Origin: an uncultured Lachnospiraceae bacterium
GTDB lineage: Bacteria > Bacillota > Clostridia > Lachnospirales > Lachnospiraceae
Length of the DNA stretch: 64,000 bases
Direction: 5' to 3'
Assembly (NCBI GenBank): GCA_910579735.1
Contig: CAJTUZ010000003.1
Location: 134,082-198,081 of the forward strand
Positions within the stretch are counted from its first letter, which is position 1; every line of letters begins with the position of its first letter. Shown piece after piece: positions 27,152-35,104 of this stretch. Position numbers and translations under genes: made by a program. The notes under the pieces are model-generated. The model had not been told where the DNA came from. It worked only from the letters and a program-made list of their open reading frames with translations, and did not search any database.

Positions 27152-29428
27152 TTACTCTAACGCATTTAACTGATCGACAAGTTTCTGTATGTCTGCCATG
27201 GAAAAACTTCCGCCAAAGCTTACAGGCCCGCGCAGAGGCAGATATTCCATCATGGCTTTCACCATCTCATCGGACATCGCCTCGGCTGCTGAACCGTTCT
27301 CATCACCAGGATTCGCATCCCCGAAAGTAACGCCGCTTATGATCGGTTTCGCCAGTTCCCATGCTCTTTGATCTTTCATAACATCGCCAATCGTTGTATC
27401 CGTCGTATAAACAAACGGAATCTTCACGGTAGATTCTACGGTAACCGTCTTGCACAGTACAATATCCCTCGAAGACTTACCGATCAGAATATCAAACTCC
27501 CCGCTTTCCACATGCCAGTCATGGATTTTTACGCTGTAATAGGCGAATGCCCTCTTATCCAAAGTAAAAGCAACGTTTTTCGTTTCTCCGGGAGCCAATT
27601 CTATTTTTGCAAAATTCCGCAGTTCCTTTACCGGCCGGATCACTGTGCTTTCCTTATCCGCAACATAAAGCTGTACGACTTCTTTCCCCGCTTTTTTCCC
27701 TGTATTCGTCACATCGACCGTCACAGTCAATGTCTCCGTATCCTTTATGCATTCTTTATCGATCTGCATATTGGAATATTCGAATGTCGTATAAGAAAGA
27801 CCGTGTCCGAACGGGAACAGGACATCCATCTTTTTCTTATCATAATAACGGTAGCCTACGAAAATGCCTTCTCTGTATTCTACCATGTCGCCTTCTCCGA
27901 AATAGGATAAGTACGACGGGTTGTCTTCCAGTTTGATCGGGAAAGTCTCCGGCAGCTTCGCACTCGGATTGACCTTGCCGAAGAGAATATCACATACGGC
28001 GCCGCCTACCGCCTGCCCGCTCAAATATGCTTCCACGATGCCTTTTACCTTATCTGCCCAGGGCATCTCTACCGGCGAACCGTTATGCAGAACGACAACC
28101 GTATTGGGCTGTACTTCGGTGATCTTTTCGATCAGCTCGTTCTGACAGGCCGGCATGGACATGTGTGTCCTGTCGAATCCCTCCGACTCAAACGCATCCG
28201 GCAGACCGGCGAAAATAACCGCCGCTTTTGCAGTTTTCGCAGCTTCTATCGCTTCTTTCAGAAGTTTTTCATCCGTTTCATCTATGTCGTCACGATATCC
28301 CTGCGCATATACGATATTGTATCTGCCCGATACGATATCCATTGCGGACGTAATCTTATGGCTGTTGATATGGGAACTTCCGCCGCCCTGATATCTGGGT
28401 TCCATCGCATATTTCCCGATAAAGGCAAGATTGTCCGTATCCTGCAGGGGCAGAATATCCTCGTTTTTCAAAAGTACAATCGTCTCTTCGGCCACCCTGC
28501 GCGCCAGCTCATGATCTTCATCCTTATCCCAGACAGCTTCTTTATCGCGGTTTTCTTCAAAGCGGAATACAATATTCAAAATACGTTCTACCGCTTCATC
28601 CAGATCACTTTCGTCCAGATTCCCGCTCTGCACTGCACCAACGATCAATTTGTCATTTACGCCATGCGAAGTGGGCATTTCCAGATCCAGACCCGCTTTC
28701 AGATCCTCCACGCGATTATTCACTGCCCCCCAGTCGCTCATAACGTAACCATCAAATCCCCATTCGTCACGCAGCACTTCCGTCAGATATTTATGATTCT
28801 CCGCCGCATACACGCCGTTGATCTTATTATAGGAACACATCACGGTCCACGGTTTCTGTTTCTTTACCGCTCCTTCAAATGCCGCCAGATAGATTTCCCG
28901 CATAGTTCTTTCATCCACACGGGAATCGCAGGACATTCTTCTTGTTTCCTGATTATTTGCCAAAAAGTGCTTGATACTCGTCCCCACATTTTTGCTCTGT
29001 ACGCCTTTGATCAAAGCGCCTGCTGTTTCCGATGCCACAAGCGGGTCCTCCGAATAATATTCAAAATTACGCCCGCACAGCGGAGAACGTTTAATGTTTA
29101 CCGCAGGGCCTAATATAACGCTCACACCCTCAGCCTGACATTCATTTCCAAGCGCTGCCCCCATCTCCGTTAAAAGTTCCCTGTTAAATGAAGCCGCAGT
29201 TGCACATCCCGCCGGAAAGCACACCGCCTTAATGCTCTCGTTCACACCGAGATGATCTCCTTCCAGATCCTGCTTCCTAAGGCCGTGCGGTCCATCCGAA
29301 ACCATACTTGCCGGAATTCCCAGCCGCGCCACCGCTTCGGTATGCCAGAAGTCTGCTCCCGAGCACATAGCAGCTTTTTCCTCCAAAGTCATCTGTGATA
29401 TCAGCTCTCTGATCTTTTCCCGTGTCAT
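27152..29428 (-). CDS. Beta-glucosidase, glycoside hydrolase family 3
   Basis: 758 residues from the chosen start; no signal peptide, so cytoplasmic. It hydrolyses terminal beta-linked glucose or related residues from oligosaccharides. The N-terminal GH3 barrel has the nucleophile Asp in GYVMSDWGAV and the KHFLANNQE block. The second sandwich domain begins near AVIFAGLPDAFESEG. The C-terminal fibronectin-like domain includes VTVDVTNTGKKAGKEVVQLY. AAGGAGGTA lies 9 bases before ATG 29428 and only 3 before ATG 29434, so 29428 is preferred. Probably acts on sugars imported by the cell; the preference between glucoside and xyloside cannot be read from sequence. Confidence 0.93.
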   Translation of the reverse strand: MTREKIRELISQMTLEEKAAMCSGADFWHTEAVARLGIPASMVSDGPHGLRKQDLEGDHLGVNESIKAVCFPAGCATAASFNRELLTEMGAALGNECQAEGVSVILGPAVNIKRSPLCGRNFEYYSEDPLVASETAGALIKGVQSKNVGTSIKHFLANNQETRRMSCDSRVDERTMREIYLAAFEGAVKKQKPWTVMCSYNKINGVYAAENHKYLTEVLRDEWGFDGYVMSDWGAVNNRVEDLKAGLDLEMPTSHGVNDKLIVGAVQSGNLDESDLDEAVERILNIVFRFEENRDKEAVWDKDEDHELARRVAEETIVLLKNEDILPLQDTDNLAFIGKYAMEPRYQGGGSSHINSHKITSAMDIVSGRYNIVYAQGYRDDIDETDEKLLKEAIEAAKTAKAAVIFAGLPDAFESEGFDRTHMSMPACQNELIEKITEVQPNTVVVLHNGSPVEMPWADKVKGIVEAYLSGQAVGGAVCDILFGKVNPSAKLPETFPIKLEDNPSYLSYFGEGDMVEYREGIFVGYRYYDKKKMDVLFPFGHGLSYTTFEYSNMQIDKECIKDTETLTVTVDVTNTGKKAGKEVVQLYVADKESTVIRPVKELRNFAKIELAPGETKNVAFTLDKRAFAYYSVKIHDWHVESGEFDILIGKSSRDIVLCKTVTVESTVKIPFVYTTDTTIGDVMKDQRAWELAKPIISGVTFGDANPGDENGSAAEAMSDEMVKAMMEYLPLRGPVSFGGSFSMADIQKLVDQLNALE

Positions 29429-29487
29429 ACCCATATTACCTCCTTCATTTATTAACACATTTCACGGTATAGAGTCCTTACTGTCCG

Positions 29488-29691
29488 TTACAGACCGCGT
29501 TGTTTGTCCAAAAGCTCCTGTAACGCTTCATCCCCAATGCTGATCCATGCATCTTCTTCCTCCGCATTCAGGCCGAGATACTCCCGAAGCGTCATCGAGT
29601 CATCATGAAATCCCCACTCCTGACTGTAATCGTCAATTTCCTCAAATGCAATTTCCCCTGCCAGATATTTTTCTTTAAATGTTTTATCCAA
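29488..29691 (-). CDS. Small acidic hypothetical protein
   Basis: 67 residues from a TTG start at 29691 that has AAGGAG at ideal distance (8 bases). An ATG at 29733 would give 81 residues but lacks a good ribosome site. The frame is open further, into the acyltransferase gene. The protein (KTFKEKYLAGEIAFEEIDD, then MTLREYLGLNAEEEDAWI) resembles small acidic proteins common in Clostridia that end in a REFLGL-type motif; some sit near toxin-like genes. No toxin partner is recognised here. Function unknown. Confidence 0.6.
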   Translation of the reverse strand: MDKTFKEKYLAGEIAFEEIDDYSQEWGFHDDSMTLREYLGLNAEEEDAWISIGDEALQELLDKQRGL

Positions 29692-29753
29692 TATCAGTAC
29701 TCCTTCATTCCTTTTCCTCAGCTGACCTGCCATCCGATGCGCCTGTACATGCC

Positions 29754-30791
29754 TTACCGGCGCCGGATAAGCCGCAGCACATATCCTGCTCTTTTCACAA
29801 ACAATTGTGACAGCCACGCCGTAAACAGAGTCGCCACAATGAAAAACATCACGTTTACATACCATGGAAGCCGGTTCATGAAATCAAAATAGATGATAAT
29901 ATTCAAAACGATCCAATGATATAAAAACATCCCATAAGACAGATCGCACCTTATACGGATCTGAGGCAGACAATATCCGCCGCCGATCACCAAAAGCGGC
30001 AAAAAAATACTAATGAGAATATTCGTATAATATCCCGGTATCTTCACAGGTATGCGGTCGATCATAATAAAAATGAACAGCCCCGGCAAAAATGCCTTCC
30101 GCAAAACGGGCAGCAGCCTGTCCCTTTTCAAATAACAGAAAACTCCGATAAAAAACCATAATGCGTAGGGCAGGAACAGCCTCTCAATCAGTTTTGCCGC
30201 AATGCCGCCGATGTTTTCGGCTGCTGCCGCACAAAGCAGATTCGCCGCCGCGCAGATTCCCAGAAACACTATGAAATGCCCGCTCTTCCATTTTTTGATG
30301 AAACGATACAGCAGGCATAACACAAGATATAACTGCACTTCCGTAAAGATCGTCCAAAGCGCACCGTTGATGCTGCCGGTTGCAAATCCCTTCAGACAGG
30401 AAGGCGTATTGGCAATCCCGAAGATCTGCGTAACGACCCATACGAGCATTCCCCTGTCCAACAATTCCGGAACCAGGATGCCCACCACCGATAAGTTGAT
30501 CAGCGTGCATAACCAAAGTTCCGGATAAATTCTGGTAAGACGCTTTTTCAAAAATACTTTTGTATCCGCCGTCCGTTCCAACGACGCCGTGACAAGGAAA
30601 CCGCTCATGGCAAACAAAATTACAACTCCCGGAAAAAGGAGCGCAGTATGCCTTGCCTTATCCATAATATCCGCCGCCTGCTCGGATACAATCATGGAAT
30701 AACTTGCATAATGGAGCATCATCACACTGCATGCCGCCGCGTAACGGATCACATCAAACCCGTTTTTTTCAAATTCTGTCCTGACCGCCAT
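29754..30791 (-). CDS. Membrane acyltransferase family 3 (OafA-like)
   Basis: 345 residues with about ten membrane segments. Family signs are GFDVIRYAAACSVMMLHYA at the start, an R/K-rich loop KKRLTRIYPELWLCTL (the RxxRI-P pattern of acyltransferase 3) and a C-terminal YHWIVLNIIIYF segment. Members move acetyl or other acyl groups to cell-surface sugars such as peptidoglycan or teichoic acid; the substrate is not evident. It follows the PII-like gene by only 7 bases. Confidence 0.85.
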   Translation of the reverse strand: MAVRTEFEKNGFDVIRYAAACSVMMLHYASYSMIVSEQAADIMDKARHTALLFPGVVILFAMSGFLVTASLERTADTKVFLKKRLTRIYPELWLCTLINLSVVGILVPELLDRGMLVWVVTQIFGIANTPSCLKGFATGSINGALWTIFTEVQLYLVLCLLYRFIKKWKSGHFIVFLGICAAANLLCAAAAENIGGIAAKLIERLFLPYALWFFIGVFCYLKRDRLLPVLRKAFLPGLFIFIMIDRIPVKIPGYYTNILISIFLPLLVIGGGYCLPQIRIRCDLSYGMFLYHWIVLNIIIYFDFMNRLPWYVNVMFFIVATLFTAWLSQLFVKRAGYVLRLIRRR

Positions 30792-30798
30792 ATTTCTT

Positions 30799-31494
30799 TT
30801 AATCCAGTCCTACAATATTATCCACCGGTAATGACAAAACGATCCCCTGTGCCTCACTCTGCATACCGCAATTCATGCTGATCGCTTCCATAATGGCCAG
30901 TTTATCGTCTTTTTGTGCGAGAATGATCACGACTTCCCGCTCTTCCTGCACACTGATCTTCCAGAACTTCATAGCTTCTGCGCTTCCGATCCCTCTGCTG
31001 TGGAATACCGTACCGCCGGAAGCCCCTACAGGTCTGGCGGCATTCATAACTTCCTCGCCAAATCCCTGATTTACAATTGCCATGATCATATAATATTCGC
31101 TGCCCGCCATACCCGATTCATTCCTTTCCAATAGTGTTCTGTTTACTTCCGGCTGTAAAGCATCGATCAATTCCACAATACGTCCGCTGCCGCCGGAAAT
31201 GGCGATCGTAAACGCAATTCCGGTATTCGGCATACCCAGGTGCAGTTTTTTGTGCAGCTTGGAAAGCATCTCTCCCGCATATGCTTTCGGCATCATGCTG
31301 AGCAATATGTTTTTTTCTACCCCATCGAGTCCAAGCATATCCATCACTTCGCTCGAGGCGGTCCCCTGCGCATGGAAAAGGTACTGCAGCGGCACGTTTC
31401 CCTGATTGAACAGATCCACTGCCTTTTTCACCAGCTTCGGCGTAGCAATGAGCAATAACATCCGATAGGATGCTTTTTTATGATTGGCTGCCAT
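30799..31494 (-). CDS. PII-like regulatory protein, two tandem domains
   Basis: 231 residues made of two related halves of about 100 residues, each with the small ferredoxin-like pattern of PII proteins. The first starts YRMLLLIATPKLVKKAVDLF, with GIAFTIAISGGSGRIVELID after its middle. The second starts EYYMIMAIVNQGFGEEVMNA and has GGTVFHSRGIGSAEAMKFW and ISVQEEREVVIILAQKDDK, a typical PII-like loop and strand. It starts 4 bases after the DUF1538 gene stop, so it is surely cotranscribed and probably controls that membrane protein. The classical T-loop tyrosine is not visible. Confidence 0.82.
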   Translation of the reverse strand: MAANHKKASYRMLLLIATPKLVKKAVDLFNQGNVPLQYLFHAQGTASSEVMDMLGLDGVEKNILLSMMPKAYAGEMLSKLHKKLHLGMPNTGIAFTIAISGGSGRIVELIDALQPEVNRTLLERNESGMAGSEYYMIMAIVNQGFGEEVMNAARPVGASGGTVFHSRGIGSAEAMKFWKISVQEEREVVIILAQKDDKLAIMEAISMNCGMQSEAQGIVLSLPVDNIVGLD

Positions 31495-31498
31495 TTAC

Positions 31499-33025
31499 CT
31501 AATCCTCCTCAAACTCAAATATTACATCCGCGCCATCTGCAAAAACAACTTCGCGTACCGTAGCTTCGTCGGCTTTCTTTAACTTATACTGATATACCAT
31601 GCCCATGATCTGAATCGCAATCAAAGGCGTCAATGCCACAAGCGCTACCACACCGAACGCATCCGTCATCATACTGCCGCCTACGGCTTCACACGCCCCG
31701 ATACTGAGCGGAAGCAGGAACGTCGTCGTCATCGGCCCGCTGGCTACGCCGCCGGAGTCAAAAGCAATACCGACAAACATCTTCGGCACAAACCGCGAAA
31801 GTAAAAGTGCCATCACATATCCCGGTATGATGATCCAATAGATCGGAAGTCCGGTCAGCACCCGGAGCATAGACAGTCCGACGCTGACCGCCACGCCAAT
31901 GGACATGCATCTGTTCATGGACTGCGCGGATACCGCGCCGTTCGTTACTCCTTCCACCTGATGATTGAGCACCTGTATGGCCGGCTCCGCCTTAACGATA
32001 TAATATCCGATCAGCATACCGATTGGTATTAACAGCCATTTCCAGTCCGCGGAAGCAATATCTTTGCCAAGAGAAGAACCTACCGAAGCAAATCCCACAT
32101 TCACGCCGCATAAAAAAAGCACAAGGCCGATATACGTATAAGCCAGTCCGATCAGAATACGCTTTACCTGACGTTTCTTATAACGGTGGCTGATCAATTG
32201 AAAGATTCCGAATACTGCCGCAACAGGAAGCAGTGAAATAAGCACTTCCTTAATATAGGGCGGAATGCTGATCAGAAATTCCAGAACAACATCACGGGTC
32301 GTCACGACATGGGCTACGGAAGACATCTCATAAGCCGCTTCAGTCGGATTATAAAAGCAGCCTAAAATCAGTACCGCCAGAACCGGTCCCACACTGGAAA
32401 GCGCAACCAGTCCGAAACTGTCGCTTGATGCGTTTTTATCACCTCTGACGGAAGCCAGACCAACACCCATTGCCATGATAAACGGTACGGTCATGGGTCC
32501 GGTCGTTACACCGCCGGAGTCAAATGCAACCGCCAGAAAGTCCTTTGGAACAAAAAAGGACATTCCGATCAGCGCAATATAAAGCACGATCAGGATCGTC
32601 GAAAGATTGATCTGGAACAAAATTCTCAAAATCGCCAATGCCAGAAAAATACCGACCCCGACCGCCACGGTCAGGATCAACGTATAATTGGGAATCGATG
32701 GCACCTGTCCGGCCAAAACCTGCAGATCCGGTTCAGAAATCGTTATGATCATTCCCATGGACAGGCCAAGCAAAAAAATCAGCACGATCTGCCGTGTTTT
32801 CGAAATCTGAACACCGATACCTTCTCCGAGCGGCGTCATGGACATCTCGGCGCCGAGCTGAAAGAATCCCATGCCGACAACAAGCATAATGGCTCCGGTC
32901 AAAAACATGACCATCGTTCCCAGATCGACGGGGACAAGCAATATACTGAGCAGCAGTACAATACCCGTAATAGGCAGAACCGCCGAAAGAGATTCCAATA
33001 TTTTTTCCTTCAGTTTTTGATTCAA
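31499..33025 (-). CDS. DUF1538 multi-pass membrane protein (transporter-like)
   Basis: 508 residues, about twelve membrane segments in two internal repeats. Each repeat carries the signature FDSGGVTTGPMTVPF or FDSGGVASGPMTTTF near residues 165 and 420, so the protein is a tandem duplicate likely arranged antiparallel, as in many carriers. The family is linked by its name only (DUF1538, UmpA/UmpB-like). The start is TTG at 33025 with AGAGGTG upstream. It lies 42 bases after glutamine synthetase and 4 before the PII-like gene, so transport of ammonium, glutamine or a related ion is an attractive guess. Confidence 0.85.
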   Translation of the reverse strand: MNQKLKEKILESLSAVLPITGIVLLLSILLVPVDLGTMVMFLTGAIMLVVGMGFFQLGAEMSMTPLGEGIGVQISKTRQIVLIFLLGLSMGMIITISEPDLQVLAGQVPSIPNYTLILTVAVGVGIFLALAILRILFQINLSTILIVLYIALIGMSFFVPKDFLAVAFDSGGVTTGPMTVPFIMAMGVGLASVRGDKNASSDSFGLVALSSVGPVLAVLILGCFYNPTEAAYEMSSVAHVVTTRDVVLEFLISIPPYIKEVLISLLPVAAVFGIFQLISHRYKKRQVKRILIGLAYTYIGLVLFLCGVNVGFASVGSSLGKDIASADWKWLLIPIGMLIGYYIVKAEPAIQVLNHQVEGVTNGAVSAQSMNRCMSIGVAVSVGLSMLRVLTGLPIYWIIIPGYVMALLLSRFVPKMFVGIAFDSGGVASGPMTTTFLLPLSIGACEAVGGSMMTDAFGVVALVALTPLIAIQIMGMVYQYKLKKADEATVREVVFADGADVIFEFEED

Positions 33026-33067
33026 ATTGTATCACCTCTCTATAACAATATGCTTCCCGTCCCTTTT

Positions 33068-34504
33068 TTATAAATCGTAGTACATCTTAAACTCCGCCGG
33101 ATTCGGAATCTGCTCCATTTTCTTTAACTCGCCGCGTTTACGCGCTACCCAGATATCGATCAGTCTCTGCGGGAAAACGCCGCCTTTTGTCAGATAATCA
33201 TGATCCGCTTCCAGAGCGTCCAACGCTTCGCCGAGAGATTTCGGAAGGCCCTTGATCTTCTTCTGCTCTTCTTCCGACAAGGTATACAGGTTAAAGTCAT
33301 ACGGTCCCCAGCCGTTTTCCGCCGGATCGATCTTATTTTCGATCCCATCAAGTCCTGCCATCAAAATAGCCGCATATGCATAATACGGATTGGCTGTCGC
33401 ATCCGGATTGCGCAGTTCAAATCTCTTCGTTTCAGGAGATTTGGCATAAGCCGGGATCCTGATGACCGCACTGCGGTTCGATGTCGCGTAACCGACTGTA
33501 ACCGGCGCCTCAAATCCCGGTACAAGACGTTTAAAGGAATTCGTAGAGGGGTTTGTAAAAGCACATAACGATGCGATATGTTTCAATAAACCGCCGATAA
33601 AATAATGTGCTGTGCGGCTGAGTCCCGAATACCCGTTTTCATCATAGAATAACGGCTTGCCGTCTTTCATAAGCAGCATATGTACATGCAGTCCGCTTCC
33701 TGCTTCCTGATAGATCGGTTTGGGCAGGAATGTTGCCGTTTTGCCTTCCTGTGCCGCCATATTTTTGATGATATATTTGACAATCATCGTATTATCCGCC
33801 ATTGCAGGCATATCCGCAAGCTCTACTTCGATCTCCATCTGTCCCGGGCCGCCTACTTCATGATGATGATATTTTACTTTGATGCCCCAGTCTTCCATCA
33901 TCATACACATACGGCTGCGCAGATCGTACCCTACATCCTGAGGAGCCGCTACGTGATAGCCGCCTTTATAAGGCACTTCATATCCGTTATTTCCCGGGCG
34001 GAACTCGTCCAGACTGCAGTTCCAATCCGCCTGTCTCGTATCGATACGGTACCCGCACCGCTGAGGAGACACTTCGAAACGCGCTTTGTCAAACAGATAG
34101 AACTCGAATTCGGGCCCAATGATCATTTTATCGGCAATGCCGCTTTCCTTCATATATTCCATCGCGCGCAGACTGACATTTTTCGGGTACTGGTCAAACG
34201 GTTTGTTTTCATCTTTCCCGATCGTACACACATTACCGCACATCGTCAGTGTAGGCACTTCCGCAAACGGATCCACATATGCGGTATCCGGGTCAGGAAG
34301 AAATACCATATCGCTTTTCTCGATCGGCGCATACCCGTAATTCGAACCGTCAAATCCGATTCCGTAAGTAAACGTGCTCTCTCCGAACCGCTCTACGGGA
34401 ATCGTAATGTGACGCCACCGTCCGTCAATATCCGTCATCTTAAAATCGATCATACGAATATTTTTCTCCTCACACAGTTTCTTAATTTCCTTCACTTTGT
34501 CCAT
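33068..34504 (-). CDS. glnA: Glutamine synthetase, type I
   Basis: 478 residues. It makes glutamine from glutamate and ammonia with ATP. Landmarks are FDGSNYGYAPIEKSDM (the beta-grasp latch region), GPEFEFYLFD (metal-binding Glu), GGPGQMEIE, TFLPKPIYQEAGSGLHVHM and NPYYAYAAILMAGLDGI. Length fits the GSI-alpha group of Firmicutes; I do not see the adenylylation tyrosine motif NLYDLP, so covalent regulation is unlikely. It heads the unit that continues with the DUF1538 and PII-like genes. An extended -10 promoter lies at 34582-34590. Confidence 0.95.
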   Translation of the reverse strand: MDKVKEIKKLCEEKNIRMIDFKMTDIDGRWRHITIPVERFGESTFTYGIGFDGSNYGYAPIEKSDMVFLPDPDTAYVDPFAEVPTLTMCGNVCTIGKDENKPFDQYPKNVSLRAMEYMKESGIADKMIIGPEFEFYLFDKARFEVSPQRCGYRIDTRQADWNCSLDEFRPGNNGYEVPYKGGYHVAAPQDVGYDLRSRMCMMMEDWGIKVKYHHHEVGGPGQMEIEVELADMPAMADNTMIVKYIIKNMAAQEGKTATFLPKPIYQEAGSGLHVHMLLMKDGKPLFYDENGYSGLSRTAHYFIGGLLKHIASLCAFTNPSTNSFKRLVPGFEAPVTVGYATSNRSAVIRIPAYAKSPETKRFELRNPDATANPYYAYAAILMAGLDGIENKIDPAENGWGPYDFNLYTLSEEEQKKIKGLPKSLGEALDALEADHDYLTKGGVFPQRLIDIWVARKRGELKKMEQIPNPAEFKMYYDL

Positions 34505-34581
34505 ACATGTAACCCCTCTCTTTTTTTACTGGCCTGCGCCTGCTGCCCTTCCAGAGCCGCAGACTGATTGAACTTGCGTTT

Positions 34582-34590
34582 ATTATATCA
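34582..34590 (-). promoter_or_regulatory. Extended -10 promoter of glnA
   Basis: TGATATAAT on the minus strand, that is TGn followed by a perfect TATAAT, with no good -35. The predicted leader is about 70 bases and can fold through CTGCG/CGCAG; no terminator is seen in it, so no attenuator is claimed. Confidence 0.55.
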
Positions 34591-34648
34591 TATACCGGCA
34601 TTCTTTTGTACTATTCTTTTCCCGCAATCTGTATTTTTACATAACGGT

Positions 34649-35104
34649 TTAACCCACAACTTTCCTCTGTACTTCATCATATCTGTTCAGTCCGTATTTC
34701 TCTATCAGCTCTACCAGTTCTTTCTCATATTCTCCGGCGGTGCAGTAGGGATATTCTGCATCCTGCAAATACTGCACGGCCAAAATGTAATGCTCCTGTA
34801 CGGCAAGTCCTCTCCAGTTCGGGTATTTCTGCCCGTTTCCCTTCCATAGGGCAAGATAATCATTATGAGATTCCACTGCGTGTCTGACCGATAAATAGCT
34901 TCCCCGGTGTCCATCTTTTCGCAGCGGAAAAAGCTCGGGGCATTCTTCCTGCTCTAAATCCGCATTGTTTTTTCCACGCACGGCATGAAACGCAATAGCG
35001 GTTACAAGAGAAGGCAGGCACATGTGCCGTGCCTGCCAGTCCTCTCTTGCCGCCTCACCGATAATGCGGATAAATTTTTCTTCTTTTACAGTTATATTGT
35101 CCAT
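34649..35104 (-). CDS. GH73-like glucosaminidase-fold protein, catalytic site degenerate
   Basis: 151 residues. The order of motifs follows the GH73 N-acetylglucosaminidase domain: FIRIIGEAAREDWQARHMCL, then a helix pair, YLSVRHAVESHNDYLALW (like the conserved S-x-x-DHxxFL block), AVQYLQDAEYPYCTAGEYEKEL and IEKYGLNRYD at the end. The position where active enzymes have A-x-x-E-S-G-W reads TAIAFHAVRGKN, so the catalytic Glu is lost. No signal peptide. Its ATG shares one base with the stop of the PP2C gene, so it is translationally coupled. A non-catalytic muropeptide-binding role is possible; it is the last gene of the putative switched operon. Confidence 0.7.
   Translation of the reverse strand: MDNITVKEEKFIRIIGEAAREDWQARHMCLPSLVTAIAFHAVRGKNNADLEQEECPELFPLRKDGHRGSYLSVRHAVESHNDYLALWKGNGQKYPNWRGLAVQEHYILAVQYLQDAEYPYCTAGEYEKELVELIEKYGLNRYDEVQRKVVG

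Noticed and set aside
28085..29113. Long open frame on the plus strand (342 codons)
   Set aside because: Lies wholly inside the GH3 beta-glucosidase gene on the other strand, whose domains are complete; composition is that of an antisense shadow, and no ribosome site precedes it.
33680..34567. 295-codon plus-strand frame opposite glnA
   Set aside because: Antisense shadow of a well-conserved enzyme; His/Arg/Phe-rich with no recognisable domain.
34505..34581. Glutamine riboswitch or antiterminator in the glnA leader
   Set aside because: A hairpin can be drawn, but I see no conserved riboswitch core and no terminator before the start codon.
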